Positions 24,845 through 34,812 of a stretch of 64,000 bases of DNA are shown here, one piece after another. The notes under the pieces were generated by a model. It saw only the letters and a program-made list of their open reading frames with translations. It made no database searches and was not told the DNA's origin. Every line of letters begins with the position of its first letter. Position 1 is the first letter of the stretch. Source of the DNA: Alteromonas ponticola (GTDB lineage Bacteria; Pseudomonadota; Gammaproteobacteria; Enterobacterales; Alteromonadaceae); the NCBI RefSeq assembly GCF_012911815.1, contig NZ_JAATNW010000005.1, positions 62,001 through 126,000 on the forward strand. The letters are read 5' to 3'. The position numbers and the translations under genes were made by a program.

Positions 24845-27808
24845 ATGAAACACCATCTTTCTAAAATCACGCTTGGTCTCCTATCCGCTACCACGTTTAA
24901 CTTTTCTACTTACGCCATTGCGCAAAGTGCAGAAGAAACGGCTTCTACAGAGCAAGATGTAGAAGTAATTGAAGTTAGTGGAATTCGTAGCTCGCTTACC
25001 AGTGCGTTGTCCGAGAAGCGTGCTTCGGATAATCTGGTTGAAGTTATTCAGGCAGTGGATATTGGTAAGTTACCTGATCAGAACCTGGCCGAAGTATTAG
25101 AGAATGTCACCGGTATTCAGATTACCCGTGAAGCTGGTGTTGGCACCGGGGTTCAGATAAGAGGGACTAACGCAAACCGAACCGAAATTAACGGTGTGTC
25201 CACGGTAAGTTCTGGTGCAGGTCGGGGAGGGATTGATTTTGAAGATGTTTCAGCAGCAATCATCTCTGCCGTAGAAGTTATTAAATCACCAGAAGCTAAA
25301 ACAATAGAAGGATCTGTTGGTGCCACGATCAATCTGCGAACTATACGCCCGTTACAGCTTAACGATACGTTAGCTTCATTCCAGCTTCAGGGAGAAGACA
25401 GCAGTTTATCGACGGATGGGGTGCAGCCAAGATTGTCCGCCGCATTTGGTGATGCGTGGGATTCTGATTTAGGCGAATTTGGTGTGGTGGTGAGCGCGAG
25501 TTACAGCGAACAGGATGTAACGGCATTCCGACCTCGTGCTGACCGCGATAACATTATCGCGTCTGATAGTGGTGTAGCCAGTGCCCAATCATTCGATTTT
25601 TTACCTATTCAATTCCTGAACCAGGATTACGATAACTACGAATATGAAACCGTTAATCTTGCCGGTACGCTTGAATGGGCACCCACCAGTAATACGCGCG
25701 TATATTTTGACGCCGTAATCAATGACCAGGATCGCCGCCAGGAAAGTTCCCGGGTACAGGCTTCTGGGGTCAGTGCGCTCAATGGAGTAGCGACTCCTAG
25801 CCAGTTTGAAACAGTTAACTTCGGGCAATTAGATGGCGTTGAGTTGGGCAGTATTCAAGCTGCATTAACGGGTGTGATTCCGGTTAACCTCGCAGAGGAT
25901 GATGACGATCCCAATCTGCGCTTGTCCAGCGATACAAATTCCCGCATCACTAAAAGTGAGGTATTTCGATTAGGCGGCGAATGGCAGGGTGATAAGCTTT
26001 TGACAGTCGTTGAAGTCTCTCGTTCGACCTCTGATTCAACCACGCCAAGTTTTAATACTACGCTTAATTTTATCAACCCAAATGCTCCGCTTGACGCAGA
26101 TGGCGATAACGATAATGCGGTCCCACTGGCGTACGACTTATCAGGCGGTTCACTTGCCTATGGGATTGCATTTGATTCCCCGTTTGCCCCTTCGCGAAGT
26201 GACTTGCTAGATCCCGCAAATGTTGTACTGCGCGACGTAAACATTGGCCAGGACCGCGCCGAGAATCAGGAAGACGCATTAAGGCTGGATTTCAGTTACG
26301 ACCTCTATTGGGGGCTGATCAACTCTGTTGATTTCGGTTATCGCTATAATAAAACCACCAGTTTGCGCGACCAGATACGCTCTAATGTGGGCTTAAGAAG
26401 TATGGTTGATAGTCCTAGCGGGGATTTATTTGCAGACTTGTTAACCGCGGGTCCCGATAATTTCAATGATGCTGATGGTCGCGCATTATATGTGCAGGAT
26501 TTTTTGCTTATCAACCCTGAGATTGCGTCATCAGATCCTCAAGGGGTATTAGATACACTCAATGCGGCAATAGTTGCACATGGCGGTACCAGTCCTATTG
26601 ATGATCCCACATCCAGTGTAAGTGGTTTCTTTGATATAGAAGAAAAAACGGATGCACTTTATGCTCAGGCCAACTTTGAGTGGGAAATGATCCGTGGTAA
26701 CGCCGGGTTCCGCTACATTGATACAGAAGTTAATTCAGTGGGTAATTCTGTCACGCAGGATGCCGAGGGGAATGAACGAGTAGAACAGGTTGTAACAACA
26801 GGAAGTTATGATTTTCTTTTACCCCGACTCAATCTGGTGGCTGAAGTAGCCGATGATGTCATCGTACGCACTGGTTGGTCAAAAGATATCAGACGCCCGG
26901 ACTTCTCAGATCTTTCCACATCGGTAACGTTTAGTACCAGTCCTAATCCACCAGTGGCCATAGGCAACCCAGCTCTTAAACCAGAAAAAGTGACATCTTT
27001 TGATCTTTCAGTTGAATGGTATTTCGCACCAGCAAGTATTGTGAGTGCAGGAATTTTTCATAAAACGCGTGAAAACTTGTTTGTTGCTCAGGAAGTATCA
27101 CCCTTCGAAGATCCCCAGACAGGATATCGTGATACCACCGCACCGTGTGAACAAGGCGGGATTTTTAACCCTATTGCTGATGTGAATGTGTTTGGTCCGG
27201 ATGGAGGGGTCGGCGTCTGTGTACCCACGCAAACGGTGATCAACGATACTGCAGAAACCACTCAGAAAGGCCTTGAGTTAGCCTTCCAATATGATTTGTC
27301 AGTATTTGAAGATGAATTGGGATGGGCATCAGGATTCGGTATCATTGCAAACTACACTAAACAGGAGTTCTCAGGAGGAGAGGCGACAAATACGGCGACC
27401 AGTCGCGCCAATCAGGTGTTTGCCAGAACAACGGGTATAGAAGGTATTGAAGTGTCTGCAGTTCAGGGGTTATTAGATTTGTCTGAAAATGCTTATAACT
27501 TTACCCTGTATTACGAAAAATACGGTCTATCGGCTAGAGCCAGATACACCTGGCGCGAAGCATATCGTTCAGAAGATTTCGGCAGTACCAGCAGCTATCC
27601 ATGGGGTTTTCCGGTAGTACAGGATGACAGAGGCCAGCTGAATGCCAGTGTTAGCTACGATGTCAACGAGCATCTAAGTTTCGGCATAGAAGGCGTTAAT
27701 ATCACTAAATCAGATGTTAACCAATATTGTGTCAATGAAGGGGCGTTGCTTTGTTTCCAGGGGTTAACTGATAGACGAATTACATTTGGTGTTACCTATC
27801 AATATTGA
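24845..27808 (+). CDS. TonB-dependent receptor for alginate oligosaccharides
   Basis: 987 residues. Signal peptide (to about ATYAIAQS, residue 28), TonB-box-like VEVIEVSGIRSSL, plug domain (LPDQNLAEVLENVTGIQITRE), then a large barrel ending YQY. The plug signature is that of the sugar-linked TonB receptors common in Alteromonas, Caulobacter and Xanthomonas. Divergent from the alginate operon and sharing its control region, it most likely imports alginate oligomers. A frame at 24841 also begins with ATG but is closed quickly. A terminator hairpin follows the stop. Confidence 0.9.
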   Translation: MKHHLSKITLGLLSATTFNFSTYAIAQSAEETASTEQDVEVIEVSGIRSSLTSALSEKRASDNLVEVIQAVDIGKLPDQNLAEVLENVTGIQITREAGVGTGVQIRGTNANRTEINGVSTVSSGAGRGGIDFEDVSAAIISAVEVIKSPEAKTIEGSVGATINLRTIRPLQLNDTLASFQLQGEDSSLSTDGVQPRLSAAFGDAWDSDLGEFGVVVSASYSEQDVTAFRPRADRDNIIASDSGVASAQSFDFLPIQFLNQDYDNYEYETVNLAGTLEWAPTSNTRVYFDAVINDQDRRQESSRVQASGVSALNGVATPSQFETVNFGQLDGVELGSIQAALTGVIPVNLAEDDDDPNLRLSSDTNSRITKSEVFRLGGEWQGDKLLTVVEVSRSTSDSTTPSFNTTLNFINPNAPLDADGDNDNAVPLAYDLSGGSLAYGIAFDSPFAPSRSDLLDPANVVLRDVNIGQDRAENQEDALRLDFSYDLYWGLINSVDFGYRYNKTTSLRDQIRSNVGLRSMVDSPSGDLFADLLTAGPDNFNDADGRALYVQDFLLINPEIASSDPQGVLDTLNAAIVAHGGTSPIDDPTSSVSGFFDIEEKTDALYAQANFEWEMIRGNAGFRYIDTEVNSVGNSVTQDAEGNERVEQVVTTGSYDFLLPRLNLVAEVADDVIVRTGWSKDIRRPDFSDLSTSVTFSTSPNPPVAIGNPALKPEKVTSFDLSVEWYFAPASIVSAGIFHKTRENLFVAQEVSPFEDPQTGYRDTTAPCEQGGIFNPIADVNVFGPDGGVGVCVPTQTVINDTAETTQKGLELAFQYDLSVFEDELGWASGFGIIANYTKQEFSGGEATNTATSRANQVFARTTGIEGIEVSAVQGLLDLSENAYNFTLYYEKYGLSARARYTWREAYRSEDFGSTSSYPWGFPVVQDDRGQLNASVSYDVNEHLSFGIEGVNITKSDVNQYCVNEGALLCFQGLTDRRITFGVTYQY

Positions 27809-27821
27809 TACTAAATCTCAT

Positions 27822-27860
27822 GTGTAGCGTGCCGCTGGCGCGCTACACGATGCGATTTTT
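27822..27860 (+). terminator. Terminator after TonB receptor
   Basis: GTGTAGCG (27822-27829) pairs with CGCTACAC (27841-27848), with an inner GCC/GGC pair around GCT, then GATGCGATTTTT. Confidence 0.6.
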
Positions 27861-27905
27861 ACTAATATAGCTGTTCCCTGCTGACCAAATTGCTTTTCAA
27901 TTATG

Positions 27906-27928
27906 ACCAATGTGAGGTATATTGGTAA
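27906..27928 (+). promoter_or_regulatory. Candidate autoregulatory operator before the GntR gene
   Basis: ACCAAT (27906-27911) N9 ATTGGT (27921-27926) is an inverted repeat, extended to TTGGTAA at 27922-27928. It uses the same half-site as the array before the TonB receptor and lies about 75 bases before the regulator start. Confidence 0.5.
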
Positions 27929-28000
27929 GTATGGGTGGGCTTAACATCAGCCTGTCTGAAATTCGCTCAATACAATCTTTACCGAATTAAGGATACAGAT

Positions 28001-28738
28001 ATGAAAAGCCGTCGTATGTTCTGGCAAATAGCGGAAAAGATTGAATCGCTGATCAAGTCGGGTGCATATTCTCCTGGAAGCCGCTTGCCACCCGAACGCG
28101 AACTTGCAGACACGTTCCAAGTCAGTCGGCCCACAATTCGTGAAGCCATCATTGCGTTGGAAGTAATGGGGTTAGTTGAGGTTAAAACCAGTTCAGGGGT
28201 CTACGTTCTTGAGCCCAAAGTTGACCAGGTCGAAGAAGAAGGTAGGGAAATTAGTGCATTTGAACTCACGCAAGCGCGGGCGCTTGTCGAGGGTGAAGCT
28301 GCAGCCCTGGCCGCGTTATCTATTTCAGACGAAGAACTAAATTCGTTGAAGCATACTTTGGAGGTAATGGAATCCGGAATTGGCGCAGAGAAAGCAGATA
28401 GAGAATTTCATTTGATTATCTCTAAAGCCACGCGCAATAACGCGATTTTATTAGCGGTAAAGAAATTTTGGACACTGAGGGATACACTTCCCCAAATTCA
28501 AAATGCGTATGCCAATGTATGCTCACAGTCAGATAAGGATCGTCTTAATGAGCACAAAGCTATCTTCAATGCATTAAAAAAGAAAGATGCACAGGCAGCC
28601 CGTGCGGCCATGCATTCCCACTTTAACCGTCTAATCAACGCACTGTTCGAATTAAATGAAAAGCAGGCATTAGAAGAAGTTAGGAAAAAAACCAGTCAAA
28701 CCAGGGATCTCTATTCTTTACGTCACTTAGTGGGCTAG
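28001..28738 (+). CDS. GntR-family regulator, FadR/UxuR subfamily (alginate use)
   Basis: 245 residues from the ATG at 28001, preceded by AAGGA (27989-27993); an in-frame extension to 27935 is rejected. N-terminal winged helix: GSRLPPERELADTFQVSRPTIREAIIALE with the arginine cluster typical of FadR/UxuR. The C-terminal all-helical FCD domain has metal/ligand candidates Asp (DREFH), His (FHLII), His (NEHKAIF) and His (MHSHFNRL). It probably represses the alginate operon and receptor and is released by a pathway intermediate such as KDG or DEH (inference). Confidence 0.88.
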   Translation: MKSRRMFWQIAEKIESLIKSGAYSPGSRLPPERELADTFQVSRPTIREAIIALEVMGLVEVKTSSGVYVLEPKVDQVEEEGREISAFELTQARALVEGEAAALAALSISDEELNSLKHTLEVMESGIGAEKADREFHLIISKATRNNAILLAVKKFWTLRDTLPQIQNAYANVCSQSDKDRLNEHKAIFNALKKKDAQAARAAMHSHFNRLINALFELNEKQALEEVRKKTSQTRDLYSLRHLVG

Positions 28739-29170
28739 TTTTGGACGAGCGTTATAATGTGACTTAGGTACTATCCCTAAACTATATTTAAATGAGACAT
28801 TCGCTATCCACGATAATGAATAGTCTCTTCAGCCCTGTAAGTTTTCTGAAACCCGCCTCAAAAAACGCTCCAGCACTCGTTTAACTCGCATTCTCAACCC
28901 CTTATTTTGTAATTTCGTCGGTTCAGGCTCGCGAAAGATATTCTCAGGCAATTCGATATTTCGTATTTTTTAGGGCAGTTTGAAAGGGTCCTCAAAAAAT
29001 GCAGGTAAATGTGTAATCACTCCACTGGGGTGAAAAGATGGGTCCGACAAAATTGAGTTGGTCGATTATCGTCACTACCCGTATCAACATAACGCTGTGT
29101 AACGATACAAAGTTCGGTACACGCTAGTTCCATACACGTTCCTTATTTACGACTTCTTCAGGGTGATTTA
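28739..29170. other. Intergenic region, no recognised gene
   Basis: 432 bases between the GntR gene and the next exported protein. The only coding-like stretch is a minus-strand open segment 28829-28969 (46 codons after a stop, rich in Arg/Lys/Glu, ending at a TGA) with no start or family that I recognise. It could be a decayed gene end. The promoter of the 29171 gene should lie on the right side, but I see no strong elements. Confidence 0.4.
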
Positions 29171-30247
29171 ATGAAATCGCTATTCCGATTCGTGACCATG
29201 ATTTTATTTGGGCTGGCTAGCTCTTCGGCCTTTGCTCAACCTGACAATTTATCAGCTGCCCTCACAGATATCGCTGCTGCAAAAATATGCGAGCGGCTAC
29301 AGGATCGTTTCCGTGGATTACGTGGTCAGAAAGTTAATGGCGAATCCCACTATACTGGCACCCTTTGGATTCATTCATGCAAAGTGAGAGAGCATCAAAA
29401 ACAGCACAATGTTTCTACCATGCATTTGGGCGTAAAAGGGTGGCGCTGGATAGACAGAGAAAAACATAAACTGGGGGCCGGTTTCAATGTTCACGATTAC
29501 GCACGCTTCGCTGTTGACGTTGAGTTGACAGGTGCGCTTTCCGCCGCCTACACACCCGCGGAGAAAAAACTCGCAATATGGTTTCAGCCCGATGGAAAGC
29601 CAAAAGTAAACTTCAACAATATTGACAATATAGAGGTTGAAAAAGAGGGGCCATGGGCATCGATACTGTCTGGCGCAGGGGCTTTGATAGGAAATGATGC
29701 TGAAGCACTCGCTAGTGAAAAAATCGCCTCGGTAGGCGAGGAAAGGTTTACCCAAACGCTTTCTGAAGGTTTTAGTGCCTCGGTGGATTTTTGCACAGGA
29801 AGAGTTCACTCTGAATTAGGACAAATCGAGAAGACAACCCTCTTTTCGAAGCTTGAACAAAAGCAAAAAAATGAATTTAAATCCGTTAAATTAGAGCCAC
29901 TTTCTTTCCTGCTTTTTGGTCCATACGGCGAACGTTCAAGTATGCTGGACCTTCAGATTGAAATGAAAAATCCAGCAACATTTAGTCATAAACTAATTTG
30001 CATGGATGATGCGATAAAATTAGCTGATGCTTACATGAAAGGTGACGGCAGTTTCCCTGCGGTGAACGACCAACAATTGGCTCTAAAAAAAGGTGAGCAA
30101 CAGGATTCTCTACGAAATGCTAACCAAACCTGTCCAGTTGTAGCTATGTTTGCCACCGATGAGAGTGTCGAGCAAAGCAAATACTTTAAATTTCGGGTAC
30201 GTGACTATAACGACGCCTCTCCTCTAATACAGTGTAAAACTAACTGA
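29171..30247 (+). CDS. Exported protein of unknown function
   Basis: 358 residues. A signal peptide (FVTMILFGLASSSAFAQP) with cleavage near residue 22, no further membrane segment and no lipobox. The body is mixed alpha/beta with several cysteines (KICERL, HSCKVRE, DFCTGRV, LICMDD, QTCPVV, IQCKTN) that could form disulfides in the periplasm. I do not recognise the family. It is followed by a clear terminator and stands alone between the alginate locus and gor. Confidence 0.65.
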   Translation: MKSLFRFVTMILFGLASSSAFAQPDNLSAALTDIAAAKICERLQDRFRGLRGQKVNGESHYTGTLWIHSCKVREHQKQHNVSTMHLGVKGWRWIDREKHKLGAGFNVHDYARFAVDVELTGALSAAYTPAEKKLAIWFQPDGKPKVNFNNIDNIEVEKEGPWASILSGAGALIGNDAEALASEKIASVGEERFTQTLSEGFSASVDFCTGRVHSELGQIEKTTLFSKLEQKQKNEFKSVKLEPLSFLLFGPYGERSSMLDLQIEMKNPATFSHKLICMDDAIKLADAYMKGDGSFPAVNDQQLALKKGEQQDSLRNANQTCPVVAMFATDESVEQSKYFKFRVRDYNDASPLIQCKTN

Positions 30248-30373
30248 TTCAGTAGAGAATATAAGTGGACCTTTAAGTATCAATTACTACCTAGGTAGTT
30301 TATCTTGAGTGCTCAACCGTCTGTTATGCTGTGAAAATAAATTACACAAAAAATTGCGAGCATCTGAGATAAT

Positions 30374-30402
30374 TCAGGGGCTATCGCCCCTGATTATTTT
30401 TT
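30374..30402 (+). terminator. Rho-independent terminator
   Basis: TCAGGGGC (30374-30381), loop TATC, GCCCCTGA (30386-30393), then TTATTTTTT. It ends the unknown exported gene and faces convergent gor. Confidence 0.8.
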
Positions 30403-30428
30403 CCCAGTGAGGGTGGCTAGCAATCCAC

Positions 30429-31781
30429 CTAACCCGTCATCGTCACCAGCTCTTCCGCGCTGGTGGGATGAATGGCCACACAAGAGTCGAAGTCAGCTTT
30501 GGTAGCGCCCATTTTCATTGCGACAGCAAAGCCTTGTAAGATTTCGTCCATGCCAAAACCAATGCCGTGTAAGCCCACCACTTTTTCCTCTTTACCTGCA
30601 CACACCAGCTTCATGTGCGTACTTTGTCGGTTGCGGGTGAGGGCGGAGAACATGGCCGCGAAAGTGGAGGTGTATACTTTAATATTGTCGTCGCCGAACT
30701 TTTCTTTCGCTTCTTCTTCGGAAAGGCCCACAGTACCTATGGGCGGGTGACTAAACACCACGGTGGGAATTTGCCCGTAGTCCATATGCGCATCGGTCTG
30801 ATGGTTAAATAAGCGTTCACTCAGCAACCGGCCGGCTTTAATCGCAACCGGGGTCAATTCGGCCTGGCCGGTGACATCGCCAACCGCGTAGACTCCATCC
30901 ACTGACGTGGTCTGGTATTTATCCACTTCAATGTAGCCTTTATCATTCACTTTGATACCGGTATTTTCCAGACCTAATTTTTCCGTATTCGGCGTGCGCC
31001 CAATGGCCCAGATTAGTTTTTCCACTTTAAGCGTACTGCCGTCTTTTAACGTCAGCTTTAACTCTCCGCTGCTTAGTTTTTCCACCTTTTCCACATTGGT
31101 GTGATCGTGCAGGGTAGGCCCGTCTTCGTTAATGAATTCGACTAACTTTGAGTGGATAATCGAATCGAAATGACGCAGCGGCGCATGATGGCGAATGAGC
31201 AAGTGGGTCTCGCTACCCAGCGCATGCAACATGCCGGCAAGTTCCACGGCGATATAACCTGCGCCAACCACCGCCACACTTTTTGGTTGTTGGCTCAGTT
31301 CAAAGAAACCGTCAGAGTCAATGCCATGCTCCGCACCTTCGATGTCAGGCCAGCTGGGGTAACCACCTACGGCAATATTGATATGTTTACTGGTGTATCT
31401 TTCACCGTTCACTTCAATAGTGTGGTCGTCGACAAATCTGGCGTGGCCCTCAATTCGGGTAATCCCATTGTTGCCCAATACTCTGTCGTAAGACGAATGT
31501 ACACGGTCGATGTAGGCTTCACGATTAGCCACCAGGGTCGGCCAGCTGAATTTGTTCACTGTGAGATCAAAGCCGTAATCCGGTGCATAGTGAGACAGCA
31601 TTTCAGCCACCTGTGCGCCATGCCACATGGCTTTTTTAGGTACACAGCCCACGTTGACGCAGGTGCCACCAATAGGGCCGCCTTCGATCAACGCTACGTT
31701 CTTGCCGTGCTTAGCTGCCCGGTTGGCCGAAGCAATACCACCGCTGCCACCGCCGATACAAATGTAATCAAATTCTTTCAT
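30429..31781 (-). CDS. gor: Glutathione-disulfide reductase
   Basis: 450 residues, the usual length. FAD motif [17 protein letters not shown]; redox pair in [18 protein letters not shown] motif [11 protein letters not shown]; second FAD motif VYAVGDV; C-terminal catalytic HPTSAEE. It reduces oxidised glutathione with NADPH in the cytoplasm. Divergent from prlC. Confidence 0.96.
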   Translation of the reverse strand: MKEFDYICIGGGSGGIASANRAAKHGKNVALIEGGPIGGTCVNVGCVPKKAMWHGAQVAEMLSHYAPDYGFDLTVNKFSWPTLVANREAYIDRVHSSYDRVLGNNGITRIEGHARFVDDHTIEVNGERYTSKHINIAVGGYPSWPDIEGAEHGIDSDGFFELSQQPKSVAVVGAGYIAVELAGMLHALGSETHLLIRHHAPLRHFDSIIHSKLVEFINEDGPTLHDHTNVEKVEKLSSGELKLTLKDGSTLKVEKLIWAIGRTPNTEKLGLENTGIKVNDKGYIEVDKYQTTSVDGVYAVGDVTGQAELTPVAIKAGRLLSERLFNHQTDAHMDYGQIPTVVFSHPPIGTVGLSEEEAKEKFGDDNIKVYTSTFAAMFSALTRNRQSTHMKLVCAGKEEKVVGLHGIGFGMDEILQGFAVAMKMGATKADFDSCVAIHPTSAEELVTMTG

Positions 31782-31942
31782 GGTTTTTCACTACGCCTGA
31801 TTGGTTATTCCGACATCCTACAGGGTTGTTACGCTGTTGCCAAAGTCTGCAGATCAGAGAATTAAATTACATTCATAGTGTTGTTTTTGTTTTCAACTAC
31901 CCTTACATCAGTATGCAAATCAATATAACGAATGAGTGAAAG

Positions 31943-33985
31943 ATGACTGTTTCAGCACTTGAGAAGGTGGATGGTTTACCTTTGTTTTCGCAGATCAAAA
32001 CCGATGACATCAAACCCGCCGTAGCGCGCGCCATCGCAAATTGTAAAAAAGTGATTGAAGAGGTAGTCGCGTCGAAGGAGTACACCTTTGCTAACGTGGT
32101 GACCTACATCGACGAGGCGGATGACACGCTCAGTAAGGTCTGGTCACCGGTCAGTCACATGAATTCAGTGGTCAGTTCGGACGACCTACGACAAGCCCAT
32201 GATGCCTGTCTGCCATTATTGTCGGAATACTCCACTTGGGTGGGTCAGCATGAAGGCTTGTATCAGGCGTACTGTGCACTCAGAGACAGTGACGAGTTTG
32301 TCAGCCTTGATGAACAAAGCCAGAAACACATCAACAACACCATTCGAGACTTTACCTTATCCGGCGTGGCCTTGCCTGCCGAGAAGAAAACCCGCTTTGC
32401 CGAAATTCAGGCCCGTTTAAGCGAACTGGCGTCAACGTTTAGCAACAACGTGATGGACGCCACCATGGGCTGGACCAAACACGTTACGGATAAAGATGAG
32501 CTTAGCGGGCTGCCCGATTCGGCGTTGGATGCGGCGGCAGAAGCGGCCAAGGAAAAGGATCTTGCAGGCTGGTTGTTTACCCTGGACATTCCCTCCTACT
32601 TACCCGTGATGCTATACGCCGATAACCAGGCCTTGCGCGAGGAAATGTACGTAGCCTATGCCACACGTGCATCAGAACAAGGGCCGAACGCCGGCAAATG
32701 GGATAATTCAGAGGTAATCCAGGAAACCCTAAAGTTGCGCACTGAGCTGGCCCGACTATTGGATTTTGACACCTTTGCGGAACGTTCGCTGGCCACCAAA
32801 ATGGCCTCATCGACTGATCAGGTTCTAGAATTTTTACATGATTTGGCCGCACGTTCGCTGCCGCAAGCCAAGAAAGAGCTGGAAGAAGTCAGACAGTTTG
32901 CCAAAGATGAACACGGCATCGATAAGCTTAACGCCTGGGATATCCCGTATTACAGCGAAAAGCTCAAACAGCAGCGCTACACTATTTCAGATGAAATGCT
33001 GCGTCCTTATTTTCCTGAAGAAAAAGTGCTCGGAGGCTTGTTCGAGGTGGTCAAGCGCCTCTACGGTATCACTATCAAAGAACAAAAAGGGGTCGATACC
33101 TGGCATAAAGACGTGCGTTATTTCACCCTGACCGATGAAGATGATGTGCATCGCGGCAGTTTCTTTCTGGATCTCTACGCCAGAGCGAAAAAGCGCGGCG
33201 GCGCATGGATGGACGAATGTCGGGTACGCCGCACAAAACCTGACGGTGAATTACAGCAGCCGGTGGCGTTTCTCACCTGTAACTTTAATCGTCCCGTGGG
33301 CAATAAACCAGCTTTGTTCACCCATGACGAAGTGGTCACACTTTTCCATGAGTTCGGTCATGGCATTCATCATATGTCGACTAAAATGTCCGTGGCTGGC
33401 GTGTCGGGGATTAACGGAGTGCCGTGGGATGCGGTGGAATTACCCAGTCAGTTTTTAGAAAACTGGTGTTGGGAAAAAGAAGCACTGAACTTTATTTCCG
33501 GTCATTGGGAAACCGGCGAACCGCTGCCTGAAGACTTGCTTGAGCGTATGTTGGCGGCGCGAGATTTTCAGTCAGCCATGTTGATGGTGCGTCAACTTGA
33601 ATTCAGTCTATTTGATTTCATTCTGCATAGTCAGGATGGTGCCAGTGTTGATGTGCAAAAAATACTGGACGAGGTAAGAGACGAAGTGGCAGTAAATATT
33701 CCACCCAGCTTCAACCGTTTCCAGCATAGCTTTGGTCATATTTTTGCGGGTGGTTATGCCGCAGGCTATTACAGTTACAAATGGGCCGAGGTGCTGTCAG
33801 CAGATGCCTATAGCAAGTTCGAAGAAGAAGGTATTTTCAATCGCACTACCGGCCGGTCGTTCTTACACAATATTCTTGAAATGGGCGGCAGTCGTGAACC
33901 GATGGACCTGTTCGTCGCTTTCAGAGGGCGTGAGCCCAAAGTCGATGCCTTGTTAAAACATAACGGTATTGTAAGTAATGCCTGA
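31943..33985 (+). CDS. prlC: Oligopeptidase A (M3 metallopeptidase)
   Basis: 680 residues, matching E. coli PrlC. The zinc site HEFGH is in LFHEFGHGIHH, with the downstream glutamate in a DAVELPSQF stretch. A cytoplasmic thimet-type peptidase that degrades oligopeptides and released signal peptides. Its last 8 bases overlap the next gene, implying joint translation. Divergent from gor. Confidence 0.96.
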   Translation: MTVSALEKVDGLPLFSQIKTDDIKPAVARAIANCKKVIEEVVASKEYTFANVVTYIDEADDTLSKVWSPVSHMNSVVSSDDLRQAHDACLPLLSEYSTWVGQHEGLYQAYCALRDSDEFVSLDEQSQKHINNTIRDFTLSGVALPAEKKTRFAEIQARLSELASTFSNNVMDATMGWTKHVTDKDELSGLPDSALDAAAEAAKEKDLAGWLFTLDIPSYLPVMLYADNQALREEMYVAYATRASEQGPNAGKWDNSEVIQETLKLRTELARLLDFDTFAERSLATKMASSTDQVLEFLHDLAARSLPQAKKELEEVRQFAKDEHGIDKLNAWDIPYYSEKLKQQRYTISDEMLRPYFPEEKVLGGLFEVVKRLYGITIKEQKGVDTWHKDVRYFTLTDEDDVHRGSFFLDLYARAKKRGGAWMDECRVRRTKPDGELQQPVAFLTCNFNRPVGNKPALFTHDEVVTLFHEFGHGIHHMSTKMSVAGVSGINGVPWDAVELPSQFLENWCWEKEALNFISGHWETGEPLPEDLLERMLAARDFQSAMLMVRQLEFSLFDFILHSQDGASVDVQKILDEVRDEVAVNIPPSFNRFQHSFGHIFAGGYAAGYYSYKWAEVLSADAYSKFEEEGIFNRTTGRSFLHNILEMGGSREPMDLFVAFRGREPKVDALLKHNGIVSNA

Positions 33986-34670
33986 GTCGTTTTCGGCAAT
34001 CTATCAACGCGCCTGTGAACGCAAAGGCTCTGAACAGGCGCTGGAGGCAAACTTGGGCAATCCGTTCCCTAAAACCGCCATTGCTGATATCAGTGACGAT
34101 CGGTTTTTGGCGGAAATGACTAAAAAGGTGTTCCAGTCTGGTTTTGTGTGGCGGGTCGTCGAGCAGAAGTGGTCAGATTTTGAAGAGGTGTTTTTCGATT
34201 TTGATATTGAAAAAGTGCTATTGATGCCTGACGAAATGTTCGAACAAAAGGCGGCAGATAAACGCATCATCAGGAATTACAAAAAAGTGATGACCGTGCG
34301 CGACAACGCGTTGATGATAAAAGATATTAGTCATCAGCATGGTAGTTTTGCCGCCTTTGTGAACCAGTTCGGTGCAGGCAATATTACTCAGCTGTGGCGA
34401 AAGCTCAAGCGGCACGGTGCCAGGTTGGGCGGCAATACCGGGCCTTACATGCTGCGTACAGTGGGAGTGGATACCTTTTTACTGTCCAGGGATGTGGAAG
34501 ATTACCTGCGCAAACACGATATTATCAGTGGCGGTAGCTATTCCAACCGCAGTTTAGAAGCCATGGATGAAGCCTTTTTGTTCTGGCACGAACAGAGTAA
34601 TCGGCCCCTACAACAGATCAGTCGTGTGCTGGCGATGAGCTGGGGAACAAATCAGGCGATCGAAGTATAA
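33978..34670 (+). CDS. DNA-3-methyladenine glycosylase I-like protein (divergent)
   Basis: 230 residues. It resembles the Tag family in the core helices (FLAEMTKKVFQSGFVWRVVEQKW; the fold's RNYKKVMTVRDNA region; late HGARLGGNTGPYMLR), suggesting alkylated-base excision. The N-terminal cysteine and His/Cys pair that bind zinc in E. coli Tag are not evident, so this is a distinct subgroup and activity is not assured. It overlaps prlC by 8 bases. Confidence 0.7.
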   Translation: MPESFSAIYQRACERKGSEQALEANLGNPFPKTAIADISDDRFLAEMTKKVFQSGFVWRVVEQKWSDFEEVFFDFDIEKVLLMPDEMFEQKAADKRIIRNYKKVMTVRDNALMIKDISHQHGSFAAFVNQFGAGNITQLWRKLKRHGARLGGNTGPYMLRTVGVDTFLLSRDVEDYLRKHDIISGGSYSNRSLEAMDEAFLFWHEQSNRPLQQISRVLAMSWGTNQAIEV

Positions 34671-34812
34671 CAGTGCAACCACACAAACGAGTTAAAACGT
34701 AATTTGTGATATCAGGTGCCAAGTTACGTGCGAAAGTTGGCAAATAACTGTCTTCATTAGAATGAATTGGTTACACTTCACTGAAATTGCAAACTCAGTT
34801 TGACAGGCGAGT

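Noticed and set aside
31152..31865. 237-codon plus-strand open frame
   Set aside because: Lies antisense over gor, whose motifs are complete; no recognisable protein.
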